DNA from: Buchananella sp. 14KM1171
Lineage (GTDB): Bacteria; Actinomycetota; Actinomycetes; Actinomycetales; Actinomycetaceae
Assembly: GCF_041380365.1 (NCBI RefSeq)
Contig: NZ_CP159981.1
Location: 2,108,001 to 2,172,000, forward strand
Length of the DNA: 64,000 bases
Direction: 5' to 3'
Both the position numbers and the translations under genes were made by a program. This document shows positions 44,997 through 53,611 of the stretch, piece after piece. Below the pieces are notes generated by a model. The model did not search any database, was not told where the DNA came from, and was given only the letters and a program-made list of their open reading frames with translations. How positions within the stretch are numbered: position 1 is the stretch's first letter; every line of letters begins with the position of its first letter.

Positions 44997-45033
44997 GTGC
45001 TTGCCCAGCTAGGTGCTTCCCTAGCTAGGCGCC
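44990..45033. repeat. Short tandem repeat GCTAGGTGCTT
   Basis: CAGCTAGGTGCTTGCC, CAGCTAGGTGCTTCCC and a partial TAGCTAGGCGCC follow each other across the miaB stop codon and the 3' end of the convergent YbjN gene. It could be slippage-derived. Confidence 0.7.
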
Positions 45034-46053
45034 GGCCGACTCCAGGCCGTAGTGCTCCAGGGCGGTGGCGCCGCGGGCCACGGCGTGGAGCGCCCACGCC
45101 AGGCGCGCGGCGCAGTCCGTGACACCGCTGGCTGCGTCGAACACGAGCTCCACGCTCACCTCGCTGCCCCCGCCCAGGGCGTCCATCCCGGCGGCCGGGG
45201 CCAGCATGTGCTGGTTCCAGTCGTTGACCACCGCCGGGGCCACCTCCAGCCAGTCGCTCGCGTCCAGGGCGGTGCACACGCGCGCCACCTCCGGGTAGGC
45301 CTCCACCCGCACGCTTACCTGGCCCACCGCCACCTCCAGCGCGCCAGGGTACTCGGTCACGCCCAGCCCCTGAGCGCGCAGCAGGTCGGCCAGCACGGGC
45401 AGGTCCACCGCGTCCGCGCCCGCTCGCGCGTCCAAGCCCGCCTCGCCGCCCGCCTGGAAGGCAGCGTCTGCCCCCTCCACGGCGCGGGCCTCCGGGCGGC
45501 CGCCGTCCTCACCCGGCCGGGCGGCAGCGTCGTTCACCAGCGCGGGCAAGGGGGCCGGTGCCAGGGCCGGAGCGCTCGAATCGGCCGCCGGGTCAGCCAG
45601 CAGCGCCCCATCGGTCACCGGCACGCCGCCCAGCGGATCGGGCAGCAGCGCGTCCAGCTTGCGCAGCTGGGAGACGGTGCGGGAGACGAAGGCGCCCACG
45701 AAGGTCTCCACCTCCGCCGCCGTGGCGGGCAGGCCGGCCAGCAGAGACTCCCACACCACGGCGACGGCGCCGTCGTCCAACACTCGCGCGTAGGCCTTGG
45801 GGAAGGGCCGCTCGAAGTTCAAGGTCGCCAGCACGGCGTGCAGCTTCTCCAGGTGGTCCAGGCTGGCGCGCCGCCCCCACGCCGCCCGCGCCTGCAACGT
45901 TTCCACCCCGTCCAGGTCAACGCGGTGAAAACGCACGCTGGCACCCGGGAGCACCACGCCGTAGTTGCCGAAACTGTCAAGGAACCAGTCCAAGCCCAGG
46001 CGGTCAAGGGCGGCGGGCAGGCTGGGCAGCGGGGAAGCGGAGGGATTGTGCAT
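45025..46053 (-). CDS. YbjN domain-containing protein
   Basis: 342 residues with two YbjN-like (type III secretion chaperone-fold) halves: residues about 1-130 (LDRLGLDWFLDSFGNYGVVLPGASVRFHRVDLDG, FPKAYARVLDDGAVAVVWESLL) and about 215-340 (LLRAQGLGVTEYPGALEVAVGQVSVRVEAYPEVARVC, VNDWNQHMLAPAA), separated by an Ala/Pro-rich linker. The function is unknown; such genes often sit between miaB and miaA in actinobacteria. ATG at 46053 with TAGGCT on the minus strand at 46060-46065, a leaderless promoter that abuts the miaA promoter. Confidence 0.82.
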   Translation of the reverse strand: MHNPSASPLPSLPAALDRLGLDWFLDSFGNYGVVLPGASVRFHRVDLDGVETLQARAAWGRRASLDHLEKLHAVLATLNFERPFPKAYARVLDDGAVAVVWESLLAGLPATAAEVETFVGAFVSRTVSQLRKLDALLPDPLGGVPVTDGALLADPAADSSAPALAPAPLPALVNDAAARPGEDGGRPEARAVEGADAAFQAGGEAGLDARAGADAVDLPVLADLLRAQGLGVTEYPGALEVAVGQVSVRVEAYPEVARVCTALDASDWLEVAPAVVNDWNQHMLAPAAGMDALGGGSEVSVELVFDAASGVTDCAARLAWALHAVARGATALEHYGLESAGA

Positions 46054-46059
46054 GACACC

Positions 46060-46079
46060 AGCCTAAAAGGCCATAGGCT
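46060..46079. promoter_or_regulatory. Back-to-back leaderless promoters for YbjN gene and miaA
   Basis: The minus-strand -10 TAGGCT is at 46060-46065 and the plus-strand -10 TAGGCT at 46074-46079, each 6 nt from its start codon. Only 32 bp separate the two start codons, so each promoter's -35 region lies inside the other gene. Confidence 0.6.
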
Positions 46080-46085
46080 GTTGGC

Positions 46086-47042
46086 GTGATCATCGCATTC
46101 GTCGGCCCCACCGCAAGCGGCAAGAGCGACCTCGCCCTGGACGTCATCGAGGCGCTGGCCGAGCTGCGCCAGGTCAAGGCGCCGCAGCTGGCGCAGGTGG
46201 TGGGCGCCGACGCCATGCAGCTCTACCGCGGCATGGACGTGGGCACCGCCAAGCTTTCGTTGCGCGAGCGGCGAGGCATCACCCACCGGCAGATCGACGT
46301 GCTTGACCTCGCCCAGGAGGCCTCCGTTGCCGCCTACCAGCGCCACGCCAGGGCCGACGTTGCCGCCATCCGCGCCGAGGGTGCACTGCCCGTGGTGGTG
46401 GGCGGCTCCGGGCTCTACATCCGCGCCCTGCTGGACGAACTGGACTTTCCCGGCACCGACCCGGCCGTGCGCGCCAGGCTGGAGGCCGAGGCCGACGTGT
46501 TGGGCCCGCGCGGCCTGCACCGCCGCCTGGCCGAGGCCGACCCGGTGGCCGCCGCCCAGATCGAGCCGGCCAACGTGCGCCGCGTGGTGCGCGCCCTGGA
46601 GGTGATCGAGCTGACCGGGCGGCCCTTCAGCGCCGCCCTGCCGGCCCACACCTACCACCACGAACCCACCTACCAGTTCCAGATCGACGTGCCGCGCGCC
46701 GAACTGGACCACCGCATCGAGCGGCGCACGGACGCCATGTTCGCAGCCGGGCTGGTGGAGGAGACGCGCGAGCTCATGCGCCAGGGCCTGGCCAGCGCCC
46801 CCACCGCGTCGCGGGCCACCGGCTACGCGCAGGCCATGGAGGTGATCGCCGGGCGGATGACGCAGCGGGAGGCCATCGACGCCGTCGCCCTGGCCACCCG
46901 CCAGCTGGCCCGCAAGCAGCTCAAGTGGTTCCGCCGCGACCCGCGCATCCAGCTGCTGCCCTGGGAGGGCGGCGTGGACCCGATGGCCTGCGCCCGCCAG
47001 CTCGACGCCCTGCTCAAGCAGGCCGCAGGCGCCGGTCAGTAG
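46086..47042 (+). CDS. miaA: tRNA dimethylallyltransferase
   Basis: Transfers the isopentenyl group to A37 of tRNAs reading UNN codons. 318 residues: P-loop VGPTASGKSDLAL, VGADAMQLYRGMDVGTAK, HRQIDVLDL, VVGGSGLYIRALLDELDF, and the C-terminal ATRQLARKQLKWFRRD. GTG at 46086 with TAGGCT at 46074-46079, 6 nt upstream, predicted leaderless. It works with MiaB encoded upstream. Confidence 0.97.
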   Translation: MIIAFVGPTASGKSDLALDVIEALAELRQVKAPQLAQVVGADAMQLYRGMDVGTAKLSLRERRGITHRQIDVLDLAQEASVAAYQRHARADVAAIRAEGALPVVVGGSGLYIRALLDELDFPGTDPAVRARLEAEADVLGPRGLHRRLAEADPVAAAQIEPANVRRVVRALEVIELTGRPFSAALPAHTYHHEPTYQFQIDVPRAELDHRIERRTDAMFAAGLVEETRELMRQGLASAPTASRATGYAQAMEVIAGRMTQREAIDAVALATRQLARKQLKWFRRDPRIQLLPWEGGVDPMACARQLDALLKQAAGAGQ

Positions 47043-47079
47043 GAGCAGGCACCGCGATAGACGGCTAGCGGCAGGCGCC

Positions 47080-47114
47080 TGAGGCCGAGGTGGGCCGCCG
47101 CCCACTCAGCCTCA
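47080..47114. terminator. Candidate bidirectional terminator miaA / methyltransferase
   Basis: TGAGGC...GTGGGC pairs imperfectly with GCCCAC...GCCTCA in the 96-bp convergent gap. There is no clear T tract, so it is a weak call. Confidence 0.45.
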
Positions 47115-47138
47115 AGCGGGCCAGGCCAGGCCAGCGCC

Positions 47139-47753
47139 TCAGCCCGTCGCCGCGCGGGCGGCGACCTCCAGCACCCGAAAACCCTTGGAGGAGGCGATGC
47201 GCTCGGTGGCAAAGCCCTGCTCGGTCAGCCAGCGCTGCAGGGAGTCGGCCCCCAGGTTCTTGCCCACCACCAGGTGCGCCTTCGCGTCGGGGGCAAGCAG
47301 GACCAGCCAGTCCAGCAGCAGCTCGTGCAGGGCGGCCTTGCCGATGCGGATGGGCGGGTTGGACCACAGGCCGGCCAGCTGCACGCCGCGCCCTCGCAGC
47401 ACCGCCGGGGCGTCCTGGCCCAGGGTCTCCACGTTCCCCAGCCCGGCCGCAGCGCAGTTCGCTGCGGTCAGCTCGCGGGCCAGGGCGTTGACGTCGGCGG
47501 CCACCACGCTCGCCCCCGGGGCGGCGCTCGCCAGGGCAAGCGTGATCGGCCCCCAGCCGCAGCCGACGTCGGCCAACACCCCCGTACTCGGGGGCGGAGG
47601 GACGTGGTCAAGTAGGACGGCGGTGCCCGGGTCCAGGCGGGCGGTGCTGAACACACCACCGGCCGTGGTGACCGCGAAGTCGCGGCCCTGGATGGACACG
47701 GTGCGCTGCTCGCGGCGCTCGCTTACCGGCGCTGCGTCGAAGTAGTGGCTCAC
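47139..47753 (-). CDS. RsmC-like class I SAM methyltransferase
   Basis: Probable 16S rRNA guanine-N2 methyltransferase. 204 residues: HYFDAAPVSERREQRTVSIQG, SAM motif I LADVGCGWGPITLALA, DVNALARELTAANCAAAGL, motif IV LWSNPPIRIGKAALHELL, and GKNLGADSLQRWL. It corresponds to the C-terminal catalytic half of RsmC, common as a stand-alone protein in Gram-positives. I take GTG at 47753 (MSHYF) rather than 47762 because TAATGT at 47761-47766 (minus strand) lies 7 nt before it, which gives a leaderless start. Confidence 0.88.
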   Translation of the reverse strand: MSHYFDAAPVSERREQRTVSIQGRDFAVTTAGGVFSTARLDPGTAVLLDHVPPPPSTGVLADVGCGWGPITLALASAAPGASVVAADVNALARELTAANCAAAGLGNVETLGQDAPAVLRGRGVQLAGLWSNPPIRIGKAALHELLLDWLVLLAPDAKAHLVVGKNLGADSLQRWLTEQGFATERIASSKGFRVLEVAARAATG

Positions 47754-47855
47754 GCCAGCCACATTAGCGTGCCCACGGACACGGCCCGGCGATTACCGAA
47801 GTGGCGGGCTGGGTGGAAGAATGGAAACCCCGTCCGTTCCGTTTAGAGGAAGCCC

Positions 47856-49394
47856 TTGCACCCCACTCCCACCGCCCCCGAAGAAGACGTCATAGCTCGC
47901 ATCCTGGCGCGCGCGGGCACCGCGCTCGCCTCCACCGAGGGCGTGCAGGAGAGCGCTGCGGGCGCGCTGGAACGCGAGGAGCGCGAGCGGCTGCGGCGCG
48001 TGCCCTCCCTGTCCACCGAGCTGGAGGACATCTCAGAGGTCGAGTACCGCCAGATCCGCCTGGAAAAGGTGGTGCTGGTGGGCCTGTGGTCCACCGGCAA
48101 CGCGGAGATGGCGGAGGTCTCGCTGCGAGAACTGGCTGCCCTGGCGGAGACCGCCGGCTCCCAGGTGCTCGACGGCCTGCTGCAGCGGCGGGCCACCCCG
48201 GACCCGGCCACCTACCTGGGGCGAGGCAAGGCGGCGGAGCTGGCCGAGATCGTGGCCGCCAGCGGCGCGGACACCGTGATCGTGGACTCCGAGCTCTCCC
48301 CGTCCCAGCGGCGTGGCCTGGAGGACGTGGTCAAGGTCAAGGTGGTGGACCGCACCGCCCTGATCCTGGACATCTTTGCCCAGCACGCCAAGAGCCGCGA
48401 GGGCAAGGCCCAGGTGGAGCTGGCGCAGCTGGAGTACCTGCTGCCGCGCCTGCGCGGTTGGGGTGAGTCCATGTCTCGCCAGGCCGGTGGTCGCGTGGCG
48501 GCCGGTGCGGGCATCGGTTCGCGCGGCCCCGGTGAGACCAAGATCGAACTGGACCGGCGCCGCATCCGCACGCGCATGGCCAAGCTGAAGCGAGAGATCG
48601 CCGCCATGGCGCCGGCCCGCCAGACCCAGCGCCTGGAACGCCAACGCGGGCACGTCCCCGCCGTCGCCATTGCCGGCTACACCAACGCAGGCAAGTCCTC
48701 CCTGCTCAACCAGCTCACCGACGCCGGCGTCATGGTGCACGACGCCCTGTTCGCCACCCTGGACCCCACCGTGCGCCGCGCCCAGACGCCCGACGGGCGC
48801 CAGTACACGCTGGCGGACACCGTTGGGTTCGTGCGCAACCTGCCCCACGAGCTGGTAGAGGCCTTCCGCTCCACGCTGGAGGAGGTGGCGATGGCCGACC
48901 TGCTGCTGCACGTGGTGGACGCAGCCCACCCGGACCCGGTGGGCCAGATCGAGGCGGTGCGGGAGGTGATCGAGACGATCCCGGGGGGCAGCGACGTGCC
49001 CGAGCTGATCGTGCTGAACAAGGCCGACCTGGCCAGCGCGGAGGACCTGATCGCCCTGCGCACCCGCTACCCGCAGGCCGTGGCCGTCTCCGCCTACACG
49101 GGCCAGGGCATGGAGGAGCTGCGAGAGGAGATCGCCCGCCAGCTGCCGCGTCCCGGCGTCCACATCGACGCCGTGGTGCCCTACCACCGGGGCGACCTGG
49201 TGGCGCGAGTCCACGACACCGGGGAGCTGGAGCACGAGGAGCACCTGGCCACCGGCACTCGCGTGGTGGCGCAGGTGGACGCCGCCCTGGCGGTGGCGCT
49301 GCGCGACGCCTGCGTGGACGGCACCTGGCACGCCGTGCCGGCCAGCGGCTGGGAGAAGGCGCCGAGCCTGAAGCGGCTGACCCGCTCGGTCTGA
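47856..49394 (+). CDS. hflX: Ribosome-associated GTPase HflX
   Basis: Ribosome-splitting/rescue GTPase. 512 residues: N-terminal HflX domain (VVLVGLWSTGNAEMAEVSLRELAALAETAG, LGRGKAAELAE, DRTALILDIFAQHAKSREGKAQVELAQLEYLLPRLRG), the GSRGPGETKIELDRRRI linker, and the G domain with GYTNAGKSSLLN, DTVGFVRNLP and NKADL. TTG start at 47856 behind an AGAGGA ribosome binding site; no ATG fits. It overlaps dinG by one base (TGATG arrangement at 49392-49396). Confidence 0.96.
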   Translation: MHPTPTAPEEDVIARILARAGTALASTEGVQESAAGALEREERERLRRVPSLSTELEDISEVEYRQIRLEKVVLVGLWSTGNAEMAEVSLRELAALAETAGSQVLDGLLQRRATPDPATYLGRGKAAELAEIVAASGADTVIVDSELSPSQRRGLEDVVKVKVVDRTALILDIFAQHAKSREGKAQVELAQLEYLLPRLRGWGESMSRQAGGRVAAGAGIGSRGPGETKIELDRRRIRTRMAKLKREIAAMAPARQTQRLERQRGHVPAVAIAGYTNAGKSSLLNQLTDAGVMVHDALFATLDPTVRRAQTPDGRQYTLADTVGFVRNLPHELVEAFRSTLEEVAMADLLLHVVDAAHPDPVGQIEAVREVIETIPGGSDVPELIVLNKADLASAEDLIALRTRYPQAVAVSAYTGQGMEELREEIARQLPRPGVHIDAVVPYHRGDLVARVHDTGELEHEEHLATGTRVVAQVDAALAVALRDACVDGTWHAVPASGWEKAPSLKRLTRSV

Positions 49395-51403
49395 TGAGCC
49401 AGGACGACGCCGGACCCACCCAGGAAGAGCTGGTCCTGCGAGTCTTGTCCACCGCCGTGGCCGAGCTGGGCGGCACCGAGCGCGCGGGGCAGATACAAAT
49501 GGCCAGCGCGGTGGTAGACGCCCTGGCCCGCTCCGCGCACCTGGTGGTGCAGGCAGGCACGGGCACCGGCAAGTCCCTGGGCTACCTTGCCCCGGTGATG
49601 ACGCACGCCGCGCGAAGCGGCGAGAAGGCCGTGGTCTCCACCGCCACCCTGGCCCTGCAACGCCAGATCCTGCTCTCCGACGCCCCGCGCGTGGCGCAGG
49701 CGGTGGAGGAGACCACCGGCCTGCAACCCAAGGTGGCCGTGCTCAAGGGCTGGCAGAACTACGCCTGCCTGCACAAACTGGGCGGAGGCTACCCGAGCGA
49801 GGCCACCCTGCTGGACGTGGGGGAGGGCTACGCGGTCAGCGAGGCCTTTGGTGGCGCCACCACGGAGCTGGGCGAGCAGGTACTGCGCGCCCGCGACTGG
49901 GCCGCCACCAGCGCCACCGGCGACCGCGACGACCTGGTGCCGGGCGTGAGCGAGCGCGCGTGGGCGCAGGTCTCCACCGACACCGCGCGCTGCCTGAAGA
50001 CCGCCTGCCCCGTGCGCACCGACTGCTTTGCGGAGCGAGCGCGCGCCCAGGCCTTCGAGGCTGACGTGATCATCACCAACCACGCCATGCTGGGCGTGGC
50101 CGCCTCCGGCAATCCTCGCGTGCTACCGGAGTTCTCCGCGCTCGTGGTGGACGAGGCCCACGAGCTGGAGGGACGCGTGCGCTCCCAAAACACGGTCGCC
50201 CTCTCCGCCAGCGCCGTCACCCGCGTGGCCTCCACCGCGCGCAGGCAGGCCAAGGCCGTCGTCTCCCCGCTGGAGGACGCCGCCGGCCTGCTGGCCGCAG
50301 CGCTAATGGAGGTGCCGGACGGGCGCCTGATCGACGGGCCGGACCAGGTGCTCGCCCTGGCCCTGACCCAGGTGGCGGCAGCCGCGCGCACCGTCCTGGC
50401 CGGTATCGACAAGCCCAACCAGGCCAGCCCGGACCGGGCCGCCGCCCTCCAACTGGCCGCCACTTCGCTCACCGAACTAATCGACGTGGCCGAGCGGGCG
50501 ACGTCGGACAGCGTGAGCGCGGGACGCGACGTGGCCTACGTGGAGCGGCCCCGCCGGGGCGAGGACCCGCCGCAGCTAGTCATCTCGCCGATCGAGGTGG
50601 CCGCCGACGTCGCCAACCACCTCCTGGAGGGCCGCGCCGCCGTCCTCACCTCAGCCACCCTCTCCCTGGGCGGCACCTTCGACGCGGTGGCCCACCGCCT
50701 GGGCCTCAACCTGGCGAGCGAGCCGTGGGAGGGACTGGACGTCGGCTCCCCGTTCGACTACCGCAAGCAGGGCATCATCTACGTGGCCCGCCACCTGCCC
50801 GCCCCCACCCGGGACGGCACTGCGCTGGCGGCGAGCGAGGAGATGGTGCAGCTGGTGCGCGCCAGCGGCGGCGGCATGCTTGGCCTGTTCACCTCCCGCA
50901 AGGCGGCCGAGGACGCTGCGGCCTTCCTGCGCGAACACGTGGACTACCCCGTCTACTGCCAGGGCGAGGATCAGCTGCCCACCCTCATCGAGCGCTTCAA
51001 GACGGAGGAGGAATCCTGCCTGGTGGGCACGCTCTCGTTGTGGCAGGGCGTGGACGTGCCGGGCCCCGCCTGCCGCCTGGTGGTGATTGACCGAATCCCC
51101 TTCCCTCGCCCCACCGACCCCGTGATCGAGGCGCTGGGTGACCTGGCCAAGGCGCAGCGCCGCAGCGATTTCGCCGCCGTCTCCCTGCCCCACGCCGCCC
51201 TGCTGTTGGCGCAGGGAGCCGGCCGCCTGGTACGACGTTCCACCGACCGGGGCGTGGTGGCCGTGCTGGACTCCCGCCTGGCCACCAAGGGCTACGGCGC
51301 CTTCCTGCGCGCCTCCCTCCCGGACTTCTGGCCCACCACCGACCTGGGGGTGGTACTCGGCGCGCTCGGCCGATTGGCTGGAACGGATCCGTCAACCCGT
51401 TAA
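49394..51403 (+). CDS. dinG: ATP-dependent DNA helicase, DinG/Rad3 (XPD-like) family
   Basis: 5'-3' superfamily 2 helicase that unwinds R-loops and damaged structures in relatives. 669 residues: Walker A AGTGTGKSLGY, the four-Cys iron-sulfur site (YACLHK and CLKTACPVRTDCF), DEAH box VVDEAHELEG, and C-terminal motifs SATLS, GLFTSRKAAED, QGVDVPG, GRLVRRSTDRGVVAVLDSR. It directly follows hflX, as in many actinobacteria. No SOS box is next to it, since it lacks its own promoter region. Confidence 0.94.
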   Translation: MSQDDAGPTQEELVLRVLSTAVAELGGTERAGQIQMASAVVDALARSAHLVVQAGTGTGKSLGYLAPVMTHAARSGEKAVVSTATLALQRQILLSDAPRVAQAVEETTGLQPKVAVLKGWQNYACLHKLGGGYPSEATLLDVGEGYAVSEAFGGATTELGEQVLRARDWAATSATGDRDDLVPGVSERAWAQVSTDTARCLKTACPVRTDCFAERARAQAFEADVIITNHAMLGVAASGNPRVLPEFSALVVDEAHELEGRVRSQNTVALSASAVTRVASTARRQAKAVVSPLEDAAGLLAAALMEVPDGRLIDGPDQVLALALTQVAAAARTVLAGIDKPNQASPDRAAALQLAATSLTELIDVAERATSDSVSAGRDVAYVERPRRGEDPPQLVISPIEVAADVANHLLEGRAAVLTSATLSLGGTFDAVAHRLGLNLASEPWEGLDVGSPFDYRKQGIIYVARHLPAPTRDGTALAASEEMVQLVRASGGGMLGLFTSRKAAEDAAAFLREHVDYPVYCQGEDQLPTLIERFKTEEESCLVGTLSLWQGVDVPGPACRLVVIDRIPFPRPTDPVIEALGDLAKAQRRSDFAAVSLPHAALLLAQGAGRLVRRSTDRGVVAVLDSRLATKGYGAFLRASLPDFWPTTDLGVVLGALGRLAGTDPSTR

Positions 51404-51450
51404 TGAATCAAAACTGCGCAGTTGATCATTTCGCTGCCAACTAACGTCCC

Positions 51451-51478
51451 TTGTCGAGCCCCGGGCGGCGATTAATGT
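51451..51478 (+). promoter_or_regulatory. Candidate ldh promoter
   Basis: TTGTCG (51451-51456), 16-nt spacer, TAATGT (51473-51478), then ribosome binding site TTAGGAG at 51497-51503 before the ATG at 51510. The gap is more AT-rich than average. Confidence 0.55.
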
Positions 51479-51509
51479 TGTAAGGGTCATCACCTGTTAG
51501 GAGTCGAAA

Positions 51510-52508
51510 ATGACAATGGCCCCCGAAAACGCCGCTCAATCCCTGTACCCGACCCGTGGTGAGGCTCGTCCCACAAAGCTAGCGATCATTGGTGCCGGTG
51601 CTGTCGGCTCCACCCTGGCCTACGCCGCAGTCATCCGCGGCGTGGCGCGCGAGGTGGTGCTGTACGACATCAACAAGGCGAAGGTGGAGGCGGAGGCCCT
51701 CGACATCGCCCACGGTATCCAGTTCACCCCCATGAACAAGGTGTACGGCTCTGACGACATCGAGTCCGTGCGCGACGCCGACGTCGTGGTTGTCACCGCC
51801 GGCGCCAAGCAGAACCCCGGCCAGACCCGCCTGGAGCTGGCCGGCTCCACCGTGGACCTGATGAAGAAGATCCTCCCGCCGCTGGTGGAGGTTGCCCCCA
51901 ACGCCGTCTACATCCTGGTCACCAACCCGGTCGACGTGGTCACCTACGCTTCCCTGAAGATCACCGGCCTGGACCCGATGCGCATGTTCGGCTCCGGCAC
52001 GGTGCTGGACACCTCCCGCCTGCGCTACCTGGTCTCCCTGGAGACGGGCATCGCGGTGCAGAACATCCACGCCTACATCGCCGGTGAGCATGGCGACTCC
52101 GAGGTGCCACTGTGGTCCACCGCCGAGATCGGCAACGTGCCGCTGCTGCAGTGGGAGCTGCCGAACGGCGGCCGCTTTGACCACGACCTGCGCGAGCGCA
52201 TCCGCGTGGACGTGGTGCAGTCCGCCTACCGCATCATCGAGGGCAAGGGTGCCACCAACTACGCCGTGGGCCTGGCGGTCACCAAGATCATCGAGGCCGT
52301 GCTGCGCGGCGAGAACCGGGTGCTGACGGTCTCTACGCTGCTGGACGACTGGAACGGCATCAGCGACGTGTGCATGGCCGTGCCCACCATCGTCTCCCGC
52401 GAGGGTGCCGGCAAGGTCCTGGCCCCGCCGATCACCATGATCGAGCGCGACGCCCTGACCGCCTCCGCGCTCCAGCTGCGCGAGGTGGCCCGTTCGCTGG
52501 GCTTCTAG
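51510..52508 (+). CDS. ldh: L-lactate dehydrogenase
   Basis: Reduces pyruvate to L-lactate with NADH, the main fermentative redox sink. 332 residues: LAIIGAGAVGSTLAYAA (NAD fold), LYDINKAKVEAEALDI, TAGAKQNPGQTRLEL with the substrate loop Gln/Arg that marks LDH over malate dehydrogenase, TNPVDVVTY, GTVLDTSRLRY, and GEHGDSEVPLWS with the catalytic His. It has its own promoter and a strong terminator, so it is monocistronic. Confidence 0.97.
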   Translation: MTMAPENAAQSLYPTRGEARPTKLAIIGAGAVGSTLAYAAVIRGVAREVVLYDINKAKVEAEALDIAHGIQFTPMNKVYGSDDIESVRDADVVVVTAGAKQNPGQTRLELAGSTVDLMKKILPPLVEVAPNAVYILVTNPVDVVTYASLKITGLDPMRMFGSGTVLDTSRLRYLVSLETGIAVQNIHAYIAGEHGDSEVPLWSTAEIGNVPLLQWELPNGGRFDHDLRERIRVDVVQSAYRIIEGKGATNYAVGLAVTKIIEAVLRGENRVLTVSTLLDDWNGISDVCMAVPTIVSREGAGKVLAPPITMIERDALTASALQLREVARSLGF

Positions 52509-52526
52509 GCTGCGCGAAACGGGTTG

Positions 52527-52565
52527 AGTGTGGGGCTGCCGGTGGATCACCGGCAGCCCCACACT
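52527..52565. terminator. Bidirectional hairpin between ldh and lexA
   Basis: A perfect 18-bp stem (52527-52544 with 52548-52565) and a 3-nt loop in the convergent gap. The T run is weak on both sides, but the stem strength and place support shared termination. Confidence 0.85.
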
Positions 52566-52586
52566 TAGTTGGAACCTGTGCGCGAA

Positions 52587-53453
52587 TCAGATGGCACGGA
52601 TAACGGTGACCACCTTGCCCAGGATCGTTGCCTCGTCGCCCGAAATAGGGGGATAGGCGGAGTTGCGGGGCAGGAGCCAGACGTGACCGTCCTTGCGGGA
52701 GAGGGCCTTTACCGTGGCCTCCCCGTCGATCATCGCGGCCACGATCTCGCCGTTCTCCGCCACGTTCTGGCTGCGCACCACCACCCAGTCGCCGTCGCAG
52801 ATCGCGGCGTCGATCATCGAATCTCCGCTCACCTCCAGCATGAACAGGTCGCCGGTGCCGGTAAAGCGCTCGGGGAGCGGCAGTACGTCCTCCACCACCT
52901 GCTCTGCCAGGATCGGGCCGCCGGCCGCGATGCGGCCCACCAGCGGCACGTAGGCGGCTCGCGCCGCGCTCTCCTGGCCGCTGCTGGTTTCGAAGTGAAC
53001 ACCCTGCTCTCCCACGGGCGGCAACGCGTCGGAAGCCGCGCCCCGCCCCAGGCGGGTGACGGTGGCCAGCGAGCCGGTCGGCTGGCCCGGCGGGGTGCCT
53101 GCCGCGTCAGCTGTGGGTGCGGCAGTCCCCGCCGGAGCGGGCAGGGAAGCCGCCGGTGTGGGGGGCGGGGAAGCCGCGTCCAGGGGGCTCTGCGGCGCGA
53201 TGATCTCGATGGTGCGGGGCCGACGGGGGTCGCGCCGCACGAAACCGAGCTTCTCCAGCGCGTCGAGGTGGTGCTTGACCGAGGAGGGCGAGGAGAGCCC
53301 CACCGCCTCGCCGATCTCTCGAACGCTGGGCGGGTAGCCGGTCTGGGTCACCTGCCCGGAGATGAACGCGAGGATTTCCTGCTGGCGCTGGTTGATGCCC
53401 TGCGGGCCGGCGCCATCGTTGGCGCGAGTCCCGGATTCCTTGCGTGCAGCCAT
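52587..53453 (-). CDS. lexA: SOS repressor LexA
   Basis: Represses SOS genes and self-cleaves when RecA is activated. 288 residues. N-terminal winged helix: [62 protein letters not shown]-terminal S24 protease: cleavage site Ala-Gly in [10 protein letters not shown], catalytic Ser in EVSGDSMID, Lys in GEATVKAL. Unusual is a linker of about 80 residues rich in Pro/Ala between the domains, against about 10-40 in most LexA. ATG at 53453 follows the family N-terminus. An SOS-like box lies at 53520-53535, giving autoregulation. Confidence 0.96.
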   Translation of the reverse strand: MAARKESGTRANDGAGPQGINQRQQEILAFISGQVTQTGYPPSVREIGEAVGLSSPSSVKHHLDALEKLGFVRRDPRRPRTIEIIAPQSPLDAASPPPTPAASLPAPAGTAAPTADAAGTPPGQPTGSLATVTRLGRGAASDALPPVGEQGVHFETSSGQESAARAAYVPLVGRIAAGGPILAEQVVEDVLPLPERFTGTGDLFMLEVSGDSMIDAAICDGDWVVVRSQNVAENGEIVAAMIDGEATVKALSRKDGHVWLLPRNSAYPPISGDEATILGKVVTVIRAI

Positions 53454-53519
53454 CCCCACTCCAAATGTTGGTACCCGATGTTTGGCTGGTCCCAGCTTAA
53501 GAGCCAATCGAACAGAAGG

Positions 53520-53535
53520 CAAACATTTGTTCGAT
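53520..53535. promoter_or_regulatory. SOS-like box upstream of lexA
   Basis: CAAACATTTGTTCGAT matches CGAAC-N4-GTTCG with one mismatch in the left arm. It is 67 bp before lexA, with further GTTCG/CGAAC half-sites at about 53509 and 53582. Confidence 0.75.
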
Positions 53536-53587
53536 CAAAGCCTCGACAAGGCGGGGCGAGTGTTCTAAGCTGCAAACAAGCGTTCGA

Positions 53588-53601
53588 CGAACAAGTGTTC
53601 G
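53588..53601. promoter_or_regulatory. SOS box upstream of divergent membrane-protein gene
   Basis: CGAACAAGTGTTCG is a perfect palindromic match to the SOS consensus. It overlaps the start of the ribosome binding site region, 10 bp before the ATG at 53612, so LexA binding should block transcription directly. Confidence 0.88.
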
Positions 53602-53611
53602 AGGAGTGGTC

